Assembly: GCA_026391295.1 (NCBI GenBank)
Contig: JAPLDS010000023.1
Coordinates: 36,923-77,649, forward strand
Length of the DNA stretch: 40,727 nt
Source: Bacteroidia bacterium
GTDB taxonomy: Bacteria > Bacteroidota > Bacteroidia > Bacteroidales > Prolixibacteraceae
Reading direction: 5' to 3'
In this document: positions 1 through 7,982 of the stretch, one piece after another
How positions within the stretch are numbered: the stretch's first letter is position 1
Layout of the letters: each line of letters opens with the position of its first letter
Position numbers and translations under genes: made by a program
Notes under the pieces: generated by a model
The model's input: only the letters and a program-made list of their open reading frames with translations
The model's database searches: none
Told to the model about the DNA's origin: nothing

Positions 1-1
1 G

Positions 2-409
2 CCCTATATGCAACCACTTTTTGATAACCTCGCTGTTATAAAGAGATGCTTTGCACACAACAGTGCCGAATACAAACAAATAGAAGACCTAAAGAAAGAT
101 GAACGCCTAGTGATTAGTCCACTAGCCTTTATTCGAGGTCGAAGCCTTTCGAATTGTTTTTTCATCATCGATGAAGCGCAAAACCTAACTCCACATGAAG
201 TGAAAACAATTATCACCAGAGCTGGAGAAGGGACCAAGATGATCTTCGCTGGAGATATTCAACAAATTGATTCACCTTACTTGGATATGCAGTCAAATGG
301 GTTAGCCTACCTCACCGATCGGATGAAAGGGCAAGATATTTTTGCGCATATCAACTTAGTAAAAGGTGAACGAAGCTACCTTGCTGAGCTTGCCAGTAAC
401 CTACTTTAA
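2..409 (+). CDS. PhoH-like ATPase, C-terminal part (5' truncated by window edge)
   Basis: The reading frame is open from the first bases of the window and ends at 409, so only the last ~135 residues are seen. The fragment opens with [10 protein letters not shown], a stretch usual in the PIN-plus-PhoH (YlaK-type) group, and contains a Walker B segment FFIIDEAQN followed by [15 protein letters not shown] and the sensor-like segment FAGDIQQID. PhoH proteins are cytoplasmic P-loop ATPases linked to RNA metabolism; with an N-terminal PIN domain they may act as an RNA helicase-nuclease. The Walker A motif and any PIN domain lie outside the window, so the domain layout is inferred. The next gene (ppnP) follows after about 50 bp in the same direction. 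Confidence 0.85.
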   Translation, partial: PYMQPLFDNLAVIKRCFAHNSAEYKQIEDLKKDERLVISPLAFIRGRSLSNCFFIIDEAQNLTPHEVKTIITRAGEGTKMIFAGDIQQIDSPYLDMQSNGLAYLTDRMKGQDIFAHINLVKGERSYLAELASNLL

Positions 410-458
410 ATTCAAAACCATCAAATAGAATAATTTAAAAATCACAAAAAAAGTAAAC

Positions 459-740
459 ATGTTAAAAGTAAACGAGTATTTTGGAGGAAGCGTAAAATCA
501 ATCGCAGTCGAGAATGAAGAAGGAGTTGCAACCATCGGTGTTATGGAAGCAGGTGAATATGAGTTTGGAACCTCTTCGGTGGAGATCATGACCATCACTG
601 GAGGAACCTTAGATGTTATGCTACCGGGCGAAACACAGTGGACAAGCTATCCCAAAGGTGGCGTATTCAATGTAGCTAAAGATGTAAAATTCAAAGTTAA
701 AGCAAAGGCGCCAGTCGCTTACCATTGTCAATATAAATAA
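459..740 (+). CDS. ppnP: pyrimidine/purine nucleoside phosphorylase
   Basis: The 93-residue product matches the whole length of the PpnP (YaiE, DUF1255) family, a small single-domain cupin that phosphorolyses several purine and pyrimidine nucleosides to base plus ribose-1-phosphate in the cytoplasm. Visible family features are the opening LKVNEYFGGSVKSIA, the central GEYEFGTSSVEIMTITGG segment and the end APVAYHCQYK. The ATG start at 459 lies about 50 bp after the PhoH-like gene, and the next gene starts only 7 bp after the stop, so it may be co-transcribed with it. Nothing unusual was seen. Confidence 0.9.
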   Translation: MLKVNEYFGGSVKSIAVENEEGVATIGVMEAGEYEFGTSSVEIMTITGGTLDVMLPGETQWTSYPKGGVFNVAKDVKFKVKAKAPVAYHCQYK

Positions 741-747
741 CGTATCA

Positions 748-2055
748 TTGAAAAATTACGATCTAGTCATTGTTTTTGGAATCCTCCTAACCATCGTTGC
801 AAAACATTCGATTGGGCAGACTACCGTAATTGATCAAAAATTTCATACCTCAACAACTTGTTCGATCCCTTTAGCAGGCAATTGTTGGGTAGAACAAACT
901 TCAGTTGACACAACAGAATTTATAGCTAGTTCAGGACTTAGTGGCTGGAAAAATCCAGCCACTAAACTGAATATCTATTTCAGTTGTTCGAAGGGCACTA
1001 AACTTGAACTCGCACTTCGCATAAAAGTCCCATCTGGCAAATCAGCCCTTAAATATTTGCTAAATGGAGATAGCAAAAAAATCGCAATTAGTAATACAGA
1101 CTTTACAATTTTAACGCTGGGAAGTTTTACTTTTCAGAATGGTGGCTATCAAAAGTTAACTATTCAAGGACTCACAAAAACAGGATCAACATTTGGTGAA
1201 ATAAGCGACGTAGTGGTAAGTGGCAATTTAGAGGGCATCCATTATGTCAAAGATGATTTTTATTGGGGCCGACGCGGTCCTTCAGTACACCTAAGCTATG
1301 CCATGCCGCCACACGAAGAGGCCATTTGGTTCTACAACGAAGTAACAGTCCCCAAATCAAACGATGTAATCGGCTCCTATTTTATGGCGGCAGGGTTTGC
1401 AGAGGGTTATTTTGGTATTCAAGTGAATTCAGCCTCTGAGCGGAGGATCTTATTCTCAGTTTGGAGTCCATTCAAAACAGACAATCCCAACGCCATACCT
1501 GAGGACCAGAAAATAAAGCTGCTTAAGCGTAGTCCCTCAGTATATGCAGGGAATTTTGGAGATGAAGGATCGGGAGGACAGAGTTATTTGCGCTTCAATT
1601 GGAAAGCTGGTGTACCCTATCGATTTTTGCTCAAAGGAGAACCTTCAACTAACAACTCTACCGATTTTACAGCTTATTTCTTTGCCCCAGAGATTAATAA
1701 ATGGCAAATTATAGCCTCCTTTAATCGTCCAAAGACAACCACCACCTTAAAAAGAATTCACTCGTTTCTAGAAAATTTCATCCCAGAGAATGGCAATCTC
1801 TCGCGATCTGCAATTTACTCTAATCCATGGATTCACACGATAAAAGGGAACTGGTTGCCCATAACAAAAGCTAAATTCACTGCCGACGCCACTGCCAGAA
1901 AAGGGGCACGAATTGACTATATTGGTGGGAAGGCAAAGGGTGGATTTTATCTAAAAAATTGCGGGTTCTTTAATTCCGGCATAAGTATAGATAGCTGGAT
2001 AGAGAATTCTGAAATTGGAAAAGCTCCAGAAATAGATTTTAAGGCATTACCGTAG
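748..2055 (+). CDS. exported DUF3472 domain-containing protein
   Basis: This is a 435-residue protein with a hydrophobic signal peptide at the N terminus (YDLVIVFGILLTIVA, likely cleaved after IGQ). Residues from about 165 to 340 carry the DUF3472 pattern: DDFYWGRRGPSVHLSY, then WFYNEVTVP, then YFMAAGFAEGYFGIQVNS and a later RFNWKAGVPYRFLL segment. The first ~140 residues look like the DUF5077-type beta domain often fused to it. Function is unknown; such proteins are exported, often sit near carbohydrate genes in Bacteroidota and are suspected glycan-binding or glycan-processing proteins. The start is a TTG 7 bp after the ppnP stop; no ATG in frame gives a complete signal peptide. Confidence 0.75.
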   Translation: MKNYDLVIVFGILLTIVAKHSIGQTTVIDQKFHTSTTCSIPLAGNCWVEQTSVDTTEFIASSGLSGWKNPATKLNIYFSCSKGTKLELALRIKVPSGKSALKYLLNGDSKKIAISNTDFTILTLGSFTFQNGGYQKLTIQGLTKTGSTFGEISDVVVSGNLEGIHYVKDDFYWGRRGPSVHLSYAMPPHEEAIWFYNEVTVPKSNDVIGSYFMAAGFAEGYFGIQVNSASERRILFSVWSPFKTDNPNAIPEDQKIKLLKRSPSVYAGNFGDEGSGGQSYLRFNWKAGVPYRFLLKGEPSTNNSTDFTAYFFAPEINKWQIIASFNRPKTTTTLKRIHSFLENFIPENGNLSRSAIYSNPWIHTIKGNWLPITKAKFTADATARKGARIDYIGGKAKGGFYLKNCGFFNSGISIDSWIENSEIGKAPEIDFKALP

Positions 2056-2121
2056 TTTCAGGATCAAGAAACTAGATAATTTGACAACAAACTAGCTTTA
2101 AAGTCAATAAAAATAAAACGC

Positions 2122-2129
2122 TATTTTTG
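2122..2129 (+). promoter_or_regulatory. putative Bacteroidota -7 promoter box for the IMPase gene
   Basis: TATTTTTG fits the TAnnTTTG -7 consensus of the Bacteroidota housekeeping sigma factor. No TTG is found at the ideal -33 distance. It lies only 10 bp before the IMPase ATG, so the transcript would be almost leaderless. Confidence 0.45.
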
Positions 2130-2139
2130 TAAAAAAAAC

Positions 2140-2955
2140 ATGAATCTCGAAAAACTCTGCACCGAAGTACAAACCATTGCTAGGACTACAGGCGCATTTA
2201 TCGCCGGTGAGCGTAAGAAATTTACCATCAAAGATATTGAAGTCAAGGGTAAAGCTAATTTTGTGTCCTATGTCGATAAACAAGCCGAGATTCAGATCAT
2301 TGAAAAACTCAGAGAACTGCTACCTGATTCTGGCTTTATAGCCGAGGAGGATACGACTGAACGAACTTCCGACAACTATCAGTGGATTATTGATCCGCTA
2401 GATGGGACAACAAATTTCATTCATGGTTTGCCTCCATACGCGGTAAGCATTGCTCTAATGGAGGGAACGGAATTGGTTATAGGAGTTGTTTATGAGATCA
2501 CTCAAAACGAATGCTTTTACGCCTGGAAAGGAAGTAAGGCCTATATGAATGGCGAGGAGATCAAGGTCACCAATGCAGCGACAACGACAGATGCTTTAGT
2601 TGGAACTGGATTTCCTTATTCAGCCATGGATACCTTAGATATCTTCATCGCATCGATGCGATATTTTATGTTACATTCACATGGACTAAGGCGCTTAGGA
2701 TCGGCAGCAACAGATTTAGCTTATGTGGCAGCTGGACGCTTTGAAGCTTTTTACGAACACGGTTTAAAACCTTGGGATGTAGCCGCTGGTGCATTAATCT
2801 TAAAGCAAGCTGGCGGTATGGTTTCTGACTTCAATGGCACGGATGGATTCATTTTCAATGGTGAACTGGTTGCGTCAAATGGAGCGTATTACGATGAATT
2901 CTATTCTATAATTCATCAATATTTTGTTGAAAACAAAGATATCGGAAGTCAGTAG
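2140..2955 (+). CDS. inositol monophosphatase family protein
   Basis: The 271-residue protein has the usual length of the IMPase (SuhB) family, cytoplasmic Mg2+-dependent phosphatases that dephosphorylate inositol-1-phosphate or related sugar phosphates. The metal-binding residues are all present: the acidic pair in GFIAEED (Glu69/Glu70), the DPLDGTTNF motif (Asp85, Asp88) and the C-terminal PWDVAAG (Asp213). It is followed by a truncated acyltransferase whose open frame begins inside the last codons of this gene (from 2931), a sign of a past deletion at the border. The phosphatase itself appears full length. True substrate is not readable from the sequence; a CysQ-like role is less likely. 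Confidence 0.9.
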   Translation: MNLEKLCTEVQTIARTTGAFIAGERKKFTIKDIEVKGKANFVSYVDKQAEIQIIEKLRELLPDSGFIAEEDTTERTSDNYQWIIDPLDGTTNFIHGLPPYAVSIALMEGTELVIGVVYEITQNECFYAWKGSKAYMNGEEIKVTNAATTTDALVGTGFPYSAMDTLDIFIASMRYFMLHSHGLRRLGSAATDLAYVAAGRFEAFYEHGLKPWDVAAGALILKQAGGMVSDFNGTDGFIFNGELVASNGAYYDEFYSIIHQYFVENKDIGSQ

Positions 2956-3059
2956 TTCGAGAAAATCTAGCCAACTCATTCCCACAAAAGACAAAGCAGG
3001 AGCGATTAGAGATCGAGAAGAGGTTCTTTCGTCATTTTTGTGATTCATTTATTGAAACG

Positions 3060-3701
3060 TTGTATTTTGATCGTATCGCCTTAGAGGAAGCAAGAAGCGT
3101 TGTGCGTTACACCAATGCTGATCTGCTAAATAAATACATGGATCAAGGTCGTCAAGTGATTGTGATCTTAGGTCATTATAACAATTGGGAGTGGAATGCT
3201 AATTGGTCGTTACACTCGCCACATCGATTCTATCCGATCTATAAAAAGCTGAAAAATGCAAACTTCGAGAAGTTTTATTACAACCTAAGAAGTCAGTTTG
3301 GAGCAATACCAACCGAGCGAGCTGAAACATTTAGACAATTAATCTCCGATCATCAAAATGGGATCCCGTCGATGTCTGCCTTTTTATTTGATCAGACACC
3401 ACGAGTTTATGAGATACAACATTGGGTTAATTTCTTAAATCAAGATACTCCAGTCATCCTAGGCGCTGAAAAAGTGGCACAAAAAGTAAATGGAGTGGTA
3501 GTTTTTATGCATTCACGTAAAATTAAAAGAGGTCAATACGAAGGTGAATACGAGCTCATTACTGACCAAGCAAAAGATTCACCTAAATTTGAAATTACCG
3601 ATAAGTGCATGGCTTTATTAGAGCAGCAAATCAATGACCGGCCTGAATTTTGGTTATGGTCGCACAAACGGTGGAAACATACCAGAGAAGACGTTCAATA
3701 A
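3060..3701 (+). CDS. lysophospholipid/lipid A acyltransferase, N terminus missing
   Basis: The product belongs to the LpxL/HtrB-like lysophospholipid acyltransferase family, inner-membrane enzymes that add acyl chains to lipid A or other lipids. The catalytic HX4E motif is present in GHYNNWEW (His39, Glu44), and the C-terminal PEFWLWSHKRWK is typical of the family. Homologous sequence continues upstream of the TTG at 3060 in the same frame back to 2931 (YRKSVVRENLANSFP, then FFRHFCDSFIET), but a TGA at 2928-2930 closes the frame. No ATG, GTG or TTG exists between 2931 and 3059. The N-terminal membrane anchor and the first ~35-40 residues are therefore lost. The gene may be a pseudogene, or may make a shortened protein from the TTG. 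Confidence 0.65.
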   Translation: MYFDRIALEEARSVVRYTNADLLNKYMDQGRQVIVILGHYNNWEWNANWSLHSPHRFYPIYKKLKNANFEKFYYNLRSQFGAIPTERAETFRQLISDHQNGIPSMSAFLFDQTPRVYEIQHWVNFLNQDTPVILGAEKVAQKVNGVVVFMHSRKIKRGQYEGEYELITDQAKDSPKFEITDKCMALLEQQINDRPEFWLWSHKRWKHTREDVQ

Positions 3702-3713
3702 GCACTCGATCCT

Positions 3714-4772
3714 ATGAAGTTATCAATTGTCATCTTAAACTGGAATGGGCGTGCCCACCTCAAGCAGTTCCTTCCCTCAGTTGTAACTCATTCGAATTTC
3801 GACTGGGTTGAGATCGTTGTGGCGGATAATGGCTCAACCGATGACAGCTGTGCCTTAATTGAACATGAATTTCCAACCGTCAAATTAATTCGACTGTCTG
3901 AAAACTACGGTTTTGCAGGCGGCTATAACCTAGCATTAAAAGAGAATAAAGCTGATTACCTGCTACTCCTCAATTCAGATGTAGAGGTCACCGAAAATTG
4001 GCTAAATCCATTGGTCACGCTGATGGATCAAGATCCCAAAACTGGTGCTTGTCAACCAAAAATCCTCTCCTTAAAATCCCCTGCCCATTTTGAATATGCA
4101 GGTGCCTCGGGTGGTTTTATCGATCGGTTAGGATATCCGTTTTGCAGAGGAAGAATTATCAATCATCAAGAAGAGGATCTGGGTCAATACAACGATTCCA
4201 CAGAAATTTTCTGGGCCAGTGGGGCGGCTATATGTATTCGCGGCAGCCTGTGGCATGAGGCACAAGGGTTTGATCCAAATTTCTGGGCCCATATGGAAGA
4301 GATTGATTTTTGCTGGCGGATCAAAAACTTAGGATATAAAATCCAAGTAGAACCTGCAACTATTGTATATCATTTAGGGGGTGGAAGTCTAGCCTACGGC
4401 AGCACCCAGAAAATCTACCTAAACTTTCGGAACAATCTTTTCCTACTCTACAAAAATCTCGCTCCTGGCAAGCTACTAAAAACACTGACTACCAGAATGA
4501 TACTCGACGGTATGGCTGCCATTCAATTTTTGCTAACAGGTCAGTTCAGAGCAGTATTCAGTGTCCTAAGAGCTCATGCCGGATTTTATAAAAGTCTGAA
4601 ACGATTAAAAAAACAGCGAAAATCGCTAGCCGAAACTTGTGTAAAAACAAATCATCCAGAGATCTATCGTGGCAGTCTGATTTACGACTTCTTCATAGCT
4701 CGAAAAAGGACTTTCTCTGTCTTGAAATTTCATTCTTCAAAAGCGGCTAAGACCGAAAAAAACAACGCTTAA
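3714..4772 (+). CDS. glycosyltransferase family 2 protein
   Basis: The 352-residue protein has the GT-A fold of family 2 glycosyltransferases. Residues 1-10 form the first beta strand (KLSIVILNW), the nucleotide-binding ADNGSTDDS lies at 37-45, and the DXD-like LLLNSDVEV metal site has Asp89. The later HMEEIDFCWRIKNLGY segment matches the acceptor/catalytic ED region. It is closest in pattern to the rhamnosyltransferase-like WbbL group, which transfers a sugar from a dTDP- or UDP-sugar onto a lipid-linked or cell-surface glycan. The gene starts 13 bp after the acyltransferase stop, so the two are probably one transcript concerned with the envelope. Exact sugar unknown. Confidence 0.88.
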   Translation: MKLSIVILNWNGRAHLKQFLPSVVTHSNFDWVEIVVADNGSTDDSCALIEHEFPTVKLIRLSENYGFAGGYNLALKENKADYLLLLNSDVEVTENWLNPLVTLMDQDPKTGACQPKILSLKSPAHFEYAGASGGFIDRLGYPFCRGRIINHQEEDLGQYNDSTEIFWASGAAICIRGSLWHEAQGFDPNFWAHMEEIDFCWRIKNLGYKIQVEPATIVYHLGGGSLAYGSTQKIYLNFRNNLFLLYKNLAPGKLLKTLTTRMILDGMAAIQFLLTGQFRAVFSVLRAHAGFYKSLKRLKKQRKSLAETCVKTNHPEIYRGSLIYDFFIARKRTFSVLKFHSSKAAKTEKNNA

Positions 4773-4801
4773 ATCAAAAACTGTTCCAAAACTATTCGAT
4801 T

Positions 4802-5344
4802 ATGCGAATCACAAAAGAAAATACAAGCGCCGTATTTATTGACATTCAAGAGAAGCTAGTCCCAGTGGTGAACGAGAAGAAGGCGCTGCTGGAGCATATT
4901 CAAATTTTGCTGCAAGGCTTGCAGGTTTTAGAAATCCCACTTGTATTTACACAACAATACACCAAAGGATTAGGGGAAACCTTAGCGCCGCTAAAAAGCT
5001 TAACATCTAATTTTTCGGCAATTGAAAAAACTGATTTTAGCTGTTATGGGTCGGATGAGTTCAGGGAGTTCCTGCGCACCAATAAGAGTAAACAAGTTAT
5101 ACTATGTGGAATTGAGGCTCATGTTTGTGTTTTACAAACAGCCATTGACCTTAAAGAGGCAGGCTTCACCCCTATCGTCATTACAGATTGTATTTCCGCA
5201 CGCTCATCAGCAAATGTCGAAATAGCCCTCGAACGACTTCGGCATGAGCAGATCATGACCTCTGGATACGAATCGATCCTCTTTGAGTTAACCAGAACAT
5301 CGCAATCCGAATCTTTTAAAGCGATATCCAGGTTAGTGAAATAA
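4802..5344 (+). CDS. isochorismatase-like cysteine hydrolase
   Basis: The 180-residue protein is a single isochorismatase-like hydrolase domain of usual length. The catalytic triad of the family is present: Asp14 in VFIDIQEKL, Lys76 in IEKTDFSCY and Cys109 in CGIEAHVCV, with the conserved cis-peptide region between them. It resembles the YcaC-like group, for which the natural substrate is mostly unknown; amide or ester hydrolysis is expected. It is cytoplasmic because no signal peptide is seen. The gene begins 30 bp after the glycosyltransferase and is followed by the remnant of a peptidase gene. Confidence 0.85.
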   Translation: MRITKENTSAVFIDIQEKLVPVVNEKKALLEHIQILLQGLQVLEIPLVFTQQYTKGLGETLAPLKSLTSNFSAIEKTDFSCYGSDEFREFLRTNKSKQVILCGIEAHVCVLQTAIDLKEAGFTPIVITDCISARSSANVEIALERLRHEQIMTSGYESILFELTRTSQSESFKAISRLVK

Positions 5345-5373
5345 TTCCGTTAAAACATCGAAAGTTGCTAAAA

Positions 5374-5655
5374 ATGAAAAAACTTCTCGTACTTCTAATC
5401 ACATTAACAGTCCAGGTAATCGCGGTGCTCAAAATGATTACGATGAAGTCGAACGGTTAGGTGTTTCGGTGAAGGGCAAGATTGTAATTGTGAAGTATGA
5501 CCTTAGTATGGCGTAAAAAAGTTGCCTAATATACGACAAGCCATCGAGCAACTTAAATGAAAAGAAGCACAGAAAATAGTGAGATCAAAAGGCAGACTTT
5601 GCAAGCTTACGACCAACAACTTAAGGCTGCACTTGCTATTATCAACACGAAATAG
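5374..5655 (+). pseudogene. decayed M28-family (PA-domain) peptidase remnant
   Basis: Three short pieces in different frames look like the leftovers of one exported metallopeptidase gene. Piece one (ATG at 5374) reads as a signal peptide, MKKLLVLLITLTVQ. Piece two (about 5424-5513, another frame, TAA at 5514) reads NDYDEVERLGVSVKGKIVIV, the hallmark of the PA domain in glutamate-carboxypeptidase-like M28 enzymes. Piece three, ending with the TAG at 5653, reads AYDQQLKAALAIINTK and resembles the C-terminal tail of the same family. The metal-binding catalytic core is absent. A full gene of this family would be about 1.5 kb or longer, so most of it has been deleted and the rest frameshifted. The assignment rests on the PA motif and is fairly secure; the tail is tentative. 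Confidence 0.6.
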
Positions 5656-5750
5656 CTCCAACAACTCTTAATGATTGTTCTTTTCGGCAAAGAAAGCCTT
5701 GAAAAATTATGTAATATTGCGTGTACAAACGACTAAATAGAATTAAACCG

Positions 5751-6764
5751 ATGAGATTACTCTTTTTACTTCTCCTTCCATTAGGATTAATGGCTCAGCC
5801 CTCGAATGAATCATCTTCAGGCTCAGCGAAAGCGATGACTTTTGTTAAATCGCTAAATGAGGTACAACAAAAAAAGGCTGTCTTTGCCTTCGAAAATATG
5901 AACCGTTACGAATGGCATTTCCTTCCGGCAGCGATGGTGGCTAGAACGGGTATTGCCGTGAAAGACTTAGATAGTCTTCAAAAAGAGAACGTGCATCACC
6001 TTTTGCAAAGTTATTTAAGCAAAGAGGGCTACACAAGAAGTAAGAACATTATGGATTTCGAATATTTATTGAAAGAGATGCAACCTCAAAATGCAAATCG
6101 AATTCCTGAAAACTATTCCATCTCGATCTATGGAACTCCATGTCAAGATAGTATCTGGGGATTCAAATTCAGTGGTCATCATCTAGCTCTTAACTTTACG
6201 ATCGTGAAAGACAAAATTGGTTTCGCCCCATTTTTCTTCGGCGCATATCCAGCTGAGGTTAAGGAGGGTGCTAAAAAGGGGACTAGACTGCTTAAAGACC
6301 AAGAAGATTTTGGCTTTGAGTTGATCCATTCCTTTACACCAGAGCAAATGGAGAAGGCAATCTTTCAATTAAAAGCATTTACAGAGGTGGTGACAACAAA
6401 CTCTCAAAAAGTTGGTCCAATGGAGCCTGTAGGTATTTTTGCAAGCGCCATGAATCCAGAACAAAAAATTATTCTAAACAAGGTTATTGCTGCTTATCTC
6501 CTTTCGATGCCTAACGCTCTAGCAAATGCCCGAATTAAGCGAATTGCAACAGAGGATATGAATACGATTCGATTTGGTTGGGGTGGAGAAACTGAACCTG
6601 GCAAGCCACATTATTACCGTATTCAAGGCAAAACATTTCTGATTGAATTTGACAATACCCAAGATAATGCGAACCATGTCCATACGGTATGGCGTGATTT
6701 CAATGGTGATTTTGGGGCTGACTTATTACGTGAACACTATCACAACTCTAAGCACCACCTCTAG
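5751..6764 (+). CDS. exported DUF3500 domain-containing protein
   Basis: This is a 337-residue protein with a signal peptide (MRLLFLLLLPLGLMAQ). I chose the ATG at 5751 over the upstream GTG at 5721 because it gives a normal signal peptide. DUF3500 signatures are present: the central IWGFKFSGHHLALNFTI, the AYPAEVKEG segment, and near the end the pattern YYRIQG, IEFDNTQDNANHVHTVWRD and GDFGADLL. The family is exported and of unknown activity; the conserved His and Asp residues suggest metal binding, but this is inference. It follows the decayed peptidase and lies 22 bp before the pirin gene, with which it may share a transcript. Confidence 0.82.
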   Translation: MRLLFLLLLPLGLMAQPSNESSSGSAKAMTFVKSLNEVQQKKAVFAFENMNRYEWHFLPAAMVARTGIAVKDLDSLQKENVHHLLQSYLSKEGYTRSKNIMDFEYLLKEMQPQNANRIPENYSISIYGTPCQDSIWGFKFSGHHLALNFTIVKDKIGFAPFFFGAYPAEVKEGAKKGTRLLKDQEDFGFELIHSFTPEQMEKAIFQLKAFTEVVTTNSQKVGPMEPVGIFASAMNPEQKIILNKVIAAYLLSMPNALANARIKRIATEDMNTIRFGWGGETEPGKPHYYRIQGKTFLIEFDNTQDNANHVHTVWRDFNGDFGADLLREHYHNSKHHL

Positions 6765-6786
6765 TCAAGTATTTTAGAGAAATCAA

Positions 6787-7806
6787 ATGATATTTAACAC
6801 GCCAATTCTTAGTATTAAGCCACTTGGCTTTATGTGGCCGACGACGAATCCATTTCTTTTCTGTGCGCATCATCGTGATCTTTATCCAGCAGGCAATGAG
6901 AAGATGGGGCCAGCAGCATCGCTGTCAGGTAGGGATATTGGGCAAGACTTCACACCTAAAGATGGTTGGCGGATGTATCACGGACAAGAGATACCAGGAT
7001 TTCCAGTCCATCCGCATCGAGGGTTTGAAACAATAACGATTGTCAAGGAGGGATTTGTCGATCACTCTGATTCGCATGGTCAAGCGGGTCGTTTTGGACA
7101 AGGCGATGTGCAGTGGATGACGGCAGGATCAGGGCTTCAACATTGTGAGATGTTCCCTTTGCTGAACCAGGATGGTCCAAACACGACAGAGTTATTTCAA
7201 ATCTGGCTAAACATGCCGAAAGCCAATAAGTTTGCAGCTCCCTATTATAAAATGTTATGGTCAGAAGAGATCCCTAAACAGGTCTTTAAAGATGAAAATG
7301 GAAAAACTTGTGAGGTTACACTAATTGCTGGTTCCTTGGATGGTATGGAAGCTTTGCCTAATGCCCCCGATTCATGGGCTTCTAATCCGGAACATGAAGT
7401 AGTAGTCTGGACGATTAAATTAGAGCCAGGAGCTATTTTGAATTTACCTTCTGCAAGTGATCAAGTGAATAGAACGCTCTATTTTCATGTTGGAAATTCA
7501 TTACTAATCAATCAAACGAAAGTCGACTCTGGTCATGCCATATCGGTAAAACCTAACCAGACTATTCAGCTAGAAAATGGAGATTCAGAGGCTCATCTAC
7601 TTCTTTTACAAGGTAAGCCAATCGATGAGCCAATTGTGCAATATGGACCATTTGTGATGAATTCAAGAGGTGAAATCCAAGAAGCCTTTGAGGAATACAA
7701 TGCAACGGAATTTGGCGGATGGCCATGGCCTAGCAGAGAGATGGTTCACCCGCGCGAAAAAGGGCGATTTGCAAAATACCGCGATGGCTCAGAGGAGATA
7801 AGATAA
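6787..7806 (+). CDS. pirin family protein
   Basis: The 339-residue product is a bicupin of the pirin family. The N-terminal cupin carries all four expected metal ligands: His75 and His77 in HPHRGFET, then His119 and Glu121 in LQHCEMF, with the same 44-residue spacing as in characterised pirins. Some pirins oxidise quercetin with O2 while others bind protein partners; which applies here cannot be told. It is longer than the ~230-residue short pirins and has the C-terminal pirin_C domain ending in a region rich in FGGWPWP. No signal peptide, so cytoplasmic. ATG at 6787 follows the DUF3500 gene closely. Confidence 0.9.
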   Translation: MIFNTPILSIKPLGFMWPTTNPFLFCAHHRDLYPAGNEKMGPAASLSGRDIGQDFTPKDGWRMYHGQEIPGFPVHPHRGFETITIVKEGFVDHSDSHGQAGRFGQGDVQWMTAGSGLQHCEMFPLLNQDGPNTTELFQIWLNMPKANKFAAPYYKMLWSEEIPKQVFKDENGKTCEVTLIAGSLDGMEALPNAPDSWASNPEHEVVVWTIKLEPGAILNLPSASDQVNRTLYFHVGNSLLINQTKVDSGHAISVKPNQTIQLENGDSEAHLLLLQGKPIDEPIVQYGPFVMNSRGEIQEAFEEYNATEFGGWPWPSREMVHPREKGRFAKYRDGSEEIR

Positions 7807-7910
7807 CCCTTATAGGTTTTAAAACCCAAACCTGGTTCAACTTCCAAAATAGTTTACGAAGGAAATTGCCTTAAATTTTTCACTAAGGGAGAAATAGTTC
7901 CCAATTGCAC

Positions 7911-7940
7911 TTGTCTATCACCAAGTAAATCTTATTTTTG
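7911..7940 (+). promoter_or_regulatory. Bacteroidota sigma-ABfr type promoter before the oxidoreductase
   Basis: TTG at 7911-7913 and TATTTTTG at 7933-7940 are separated by exactly 19 nt, matching the -33/-7 consensus (TTG-N19-TAnnTTTG) known for this phylum. The ATG of the Gfo/Idh/MocA gene lies 42 bp downstream. This is the cleanest promoter in the window and argues that the start is the ATG at 7983, not the TTG at 7938. Confidence 0.75.
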
Positions 7941-7982
7941 TTACCCTATATTAAAAACTTCCAAACAAATCAATCAACTAGT

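Noticed and set aside
2053-2074. Hairpin TAGTTTC...GAAACTA after the DUF3472 gene
   Set aside because: Only seven base pairs, AT-rich and without a following T run, so not called a terminator.
7815-7826. Palindrome GGTTTTAAAACC after the pirin gene
   Set aside because: Short, AT-rich and with no loop or T run; likely chance rather than an operator.
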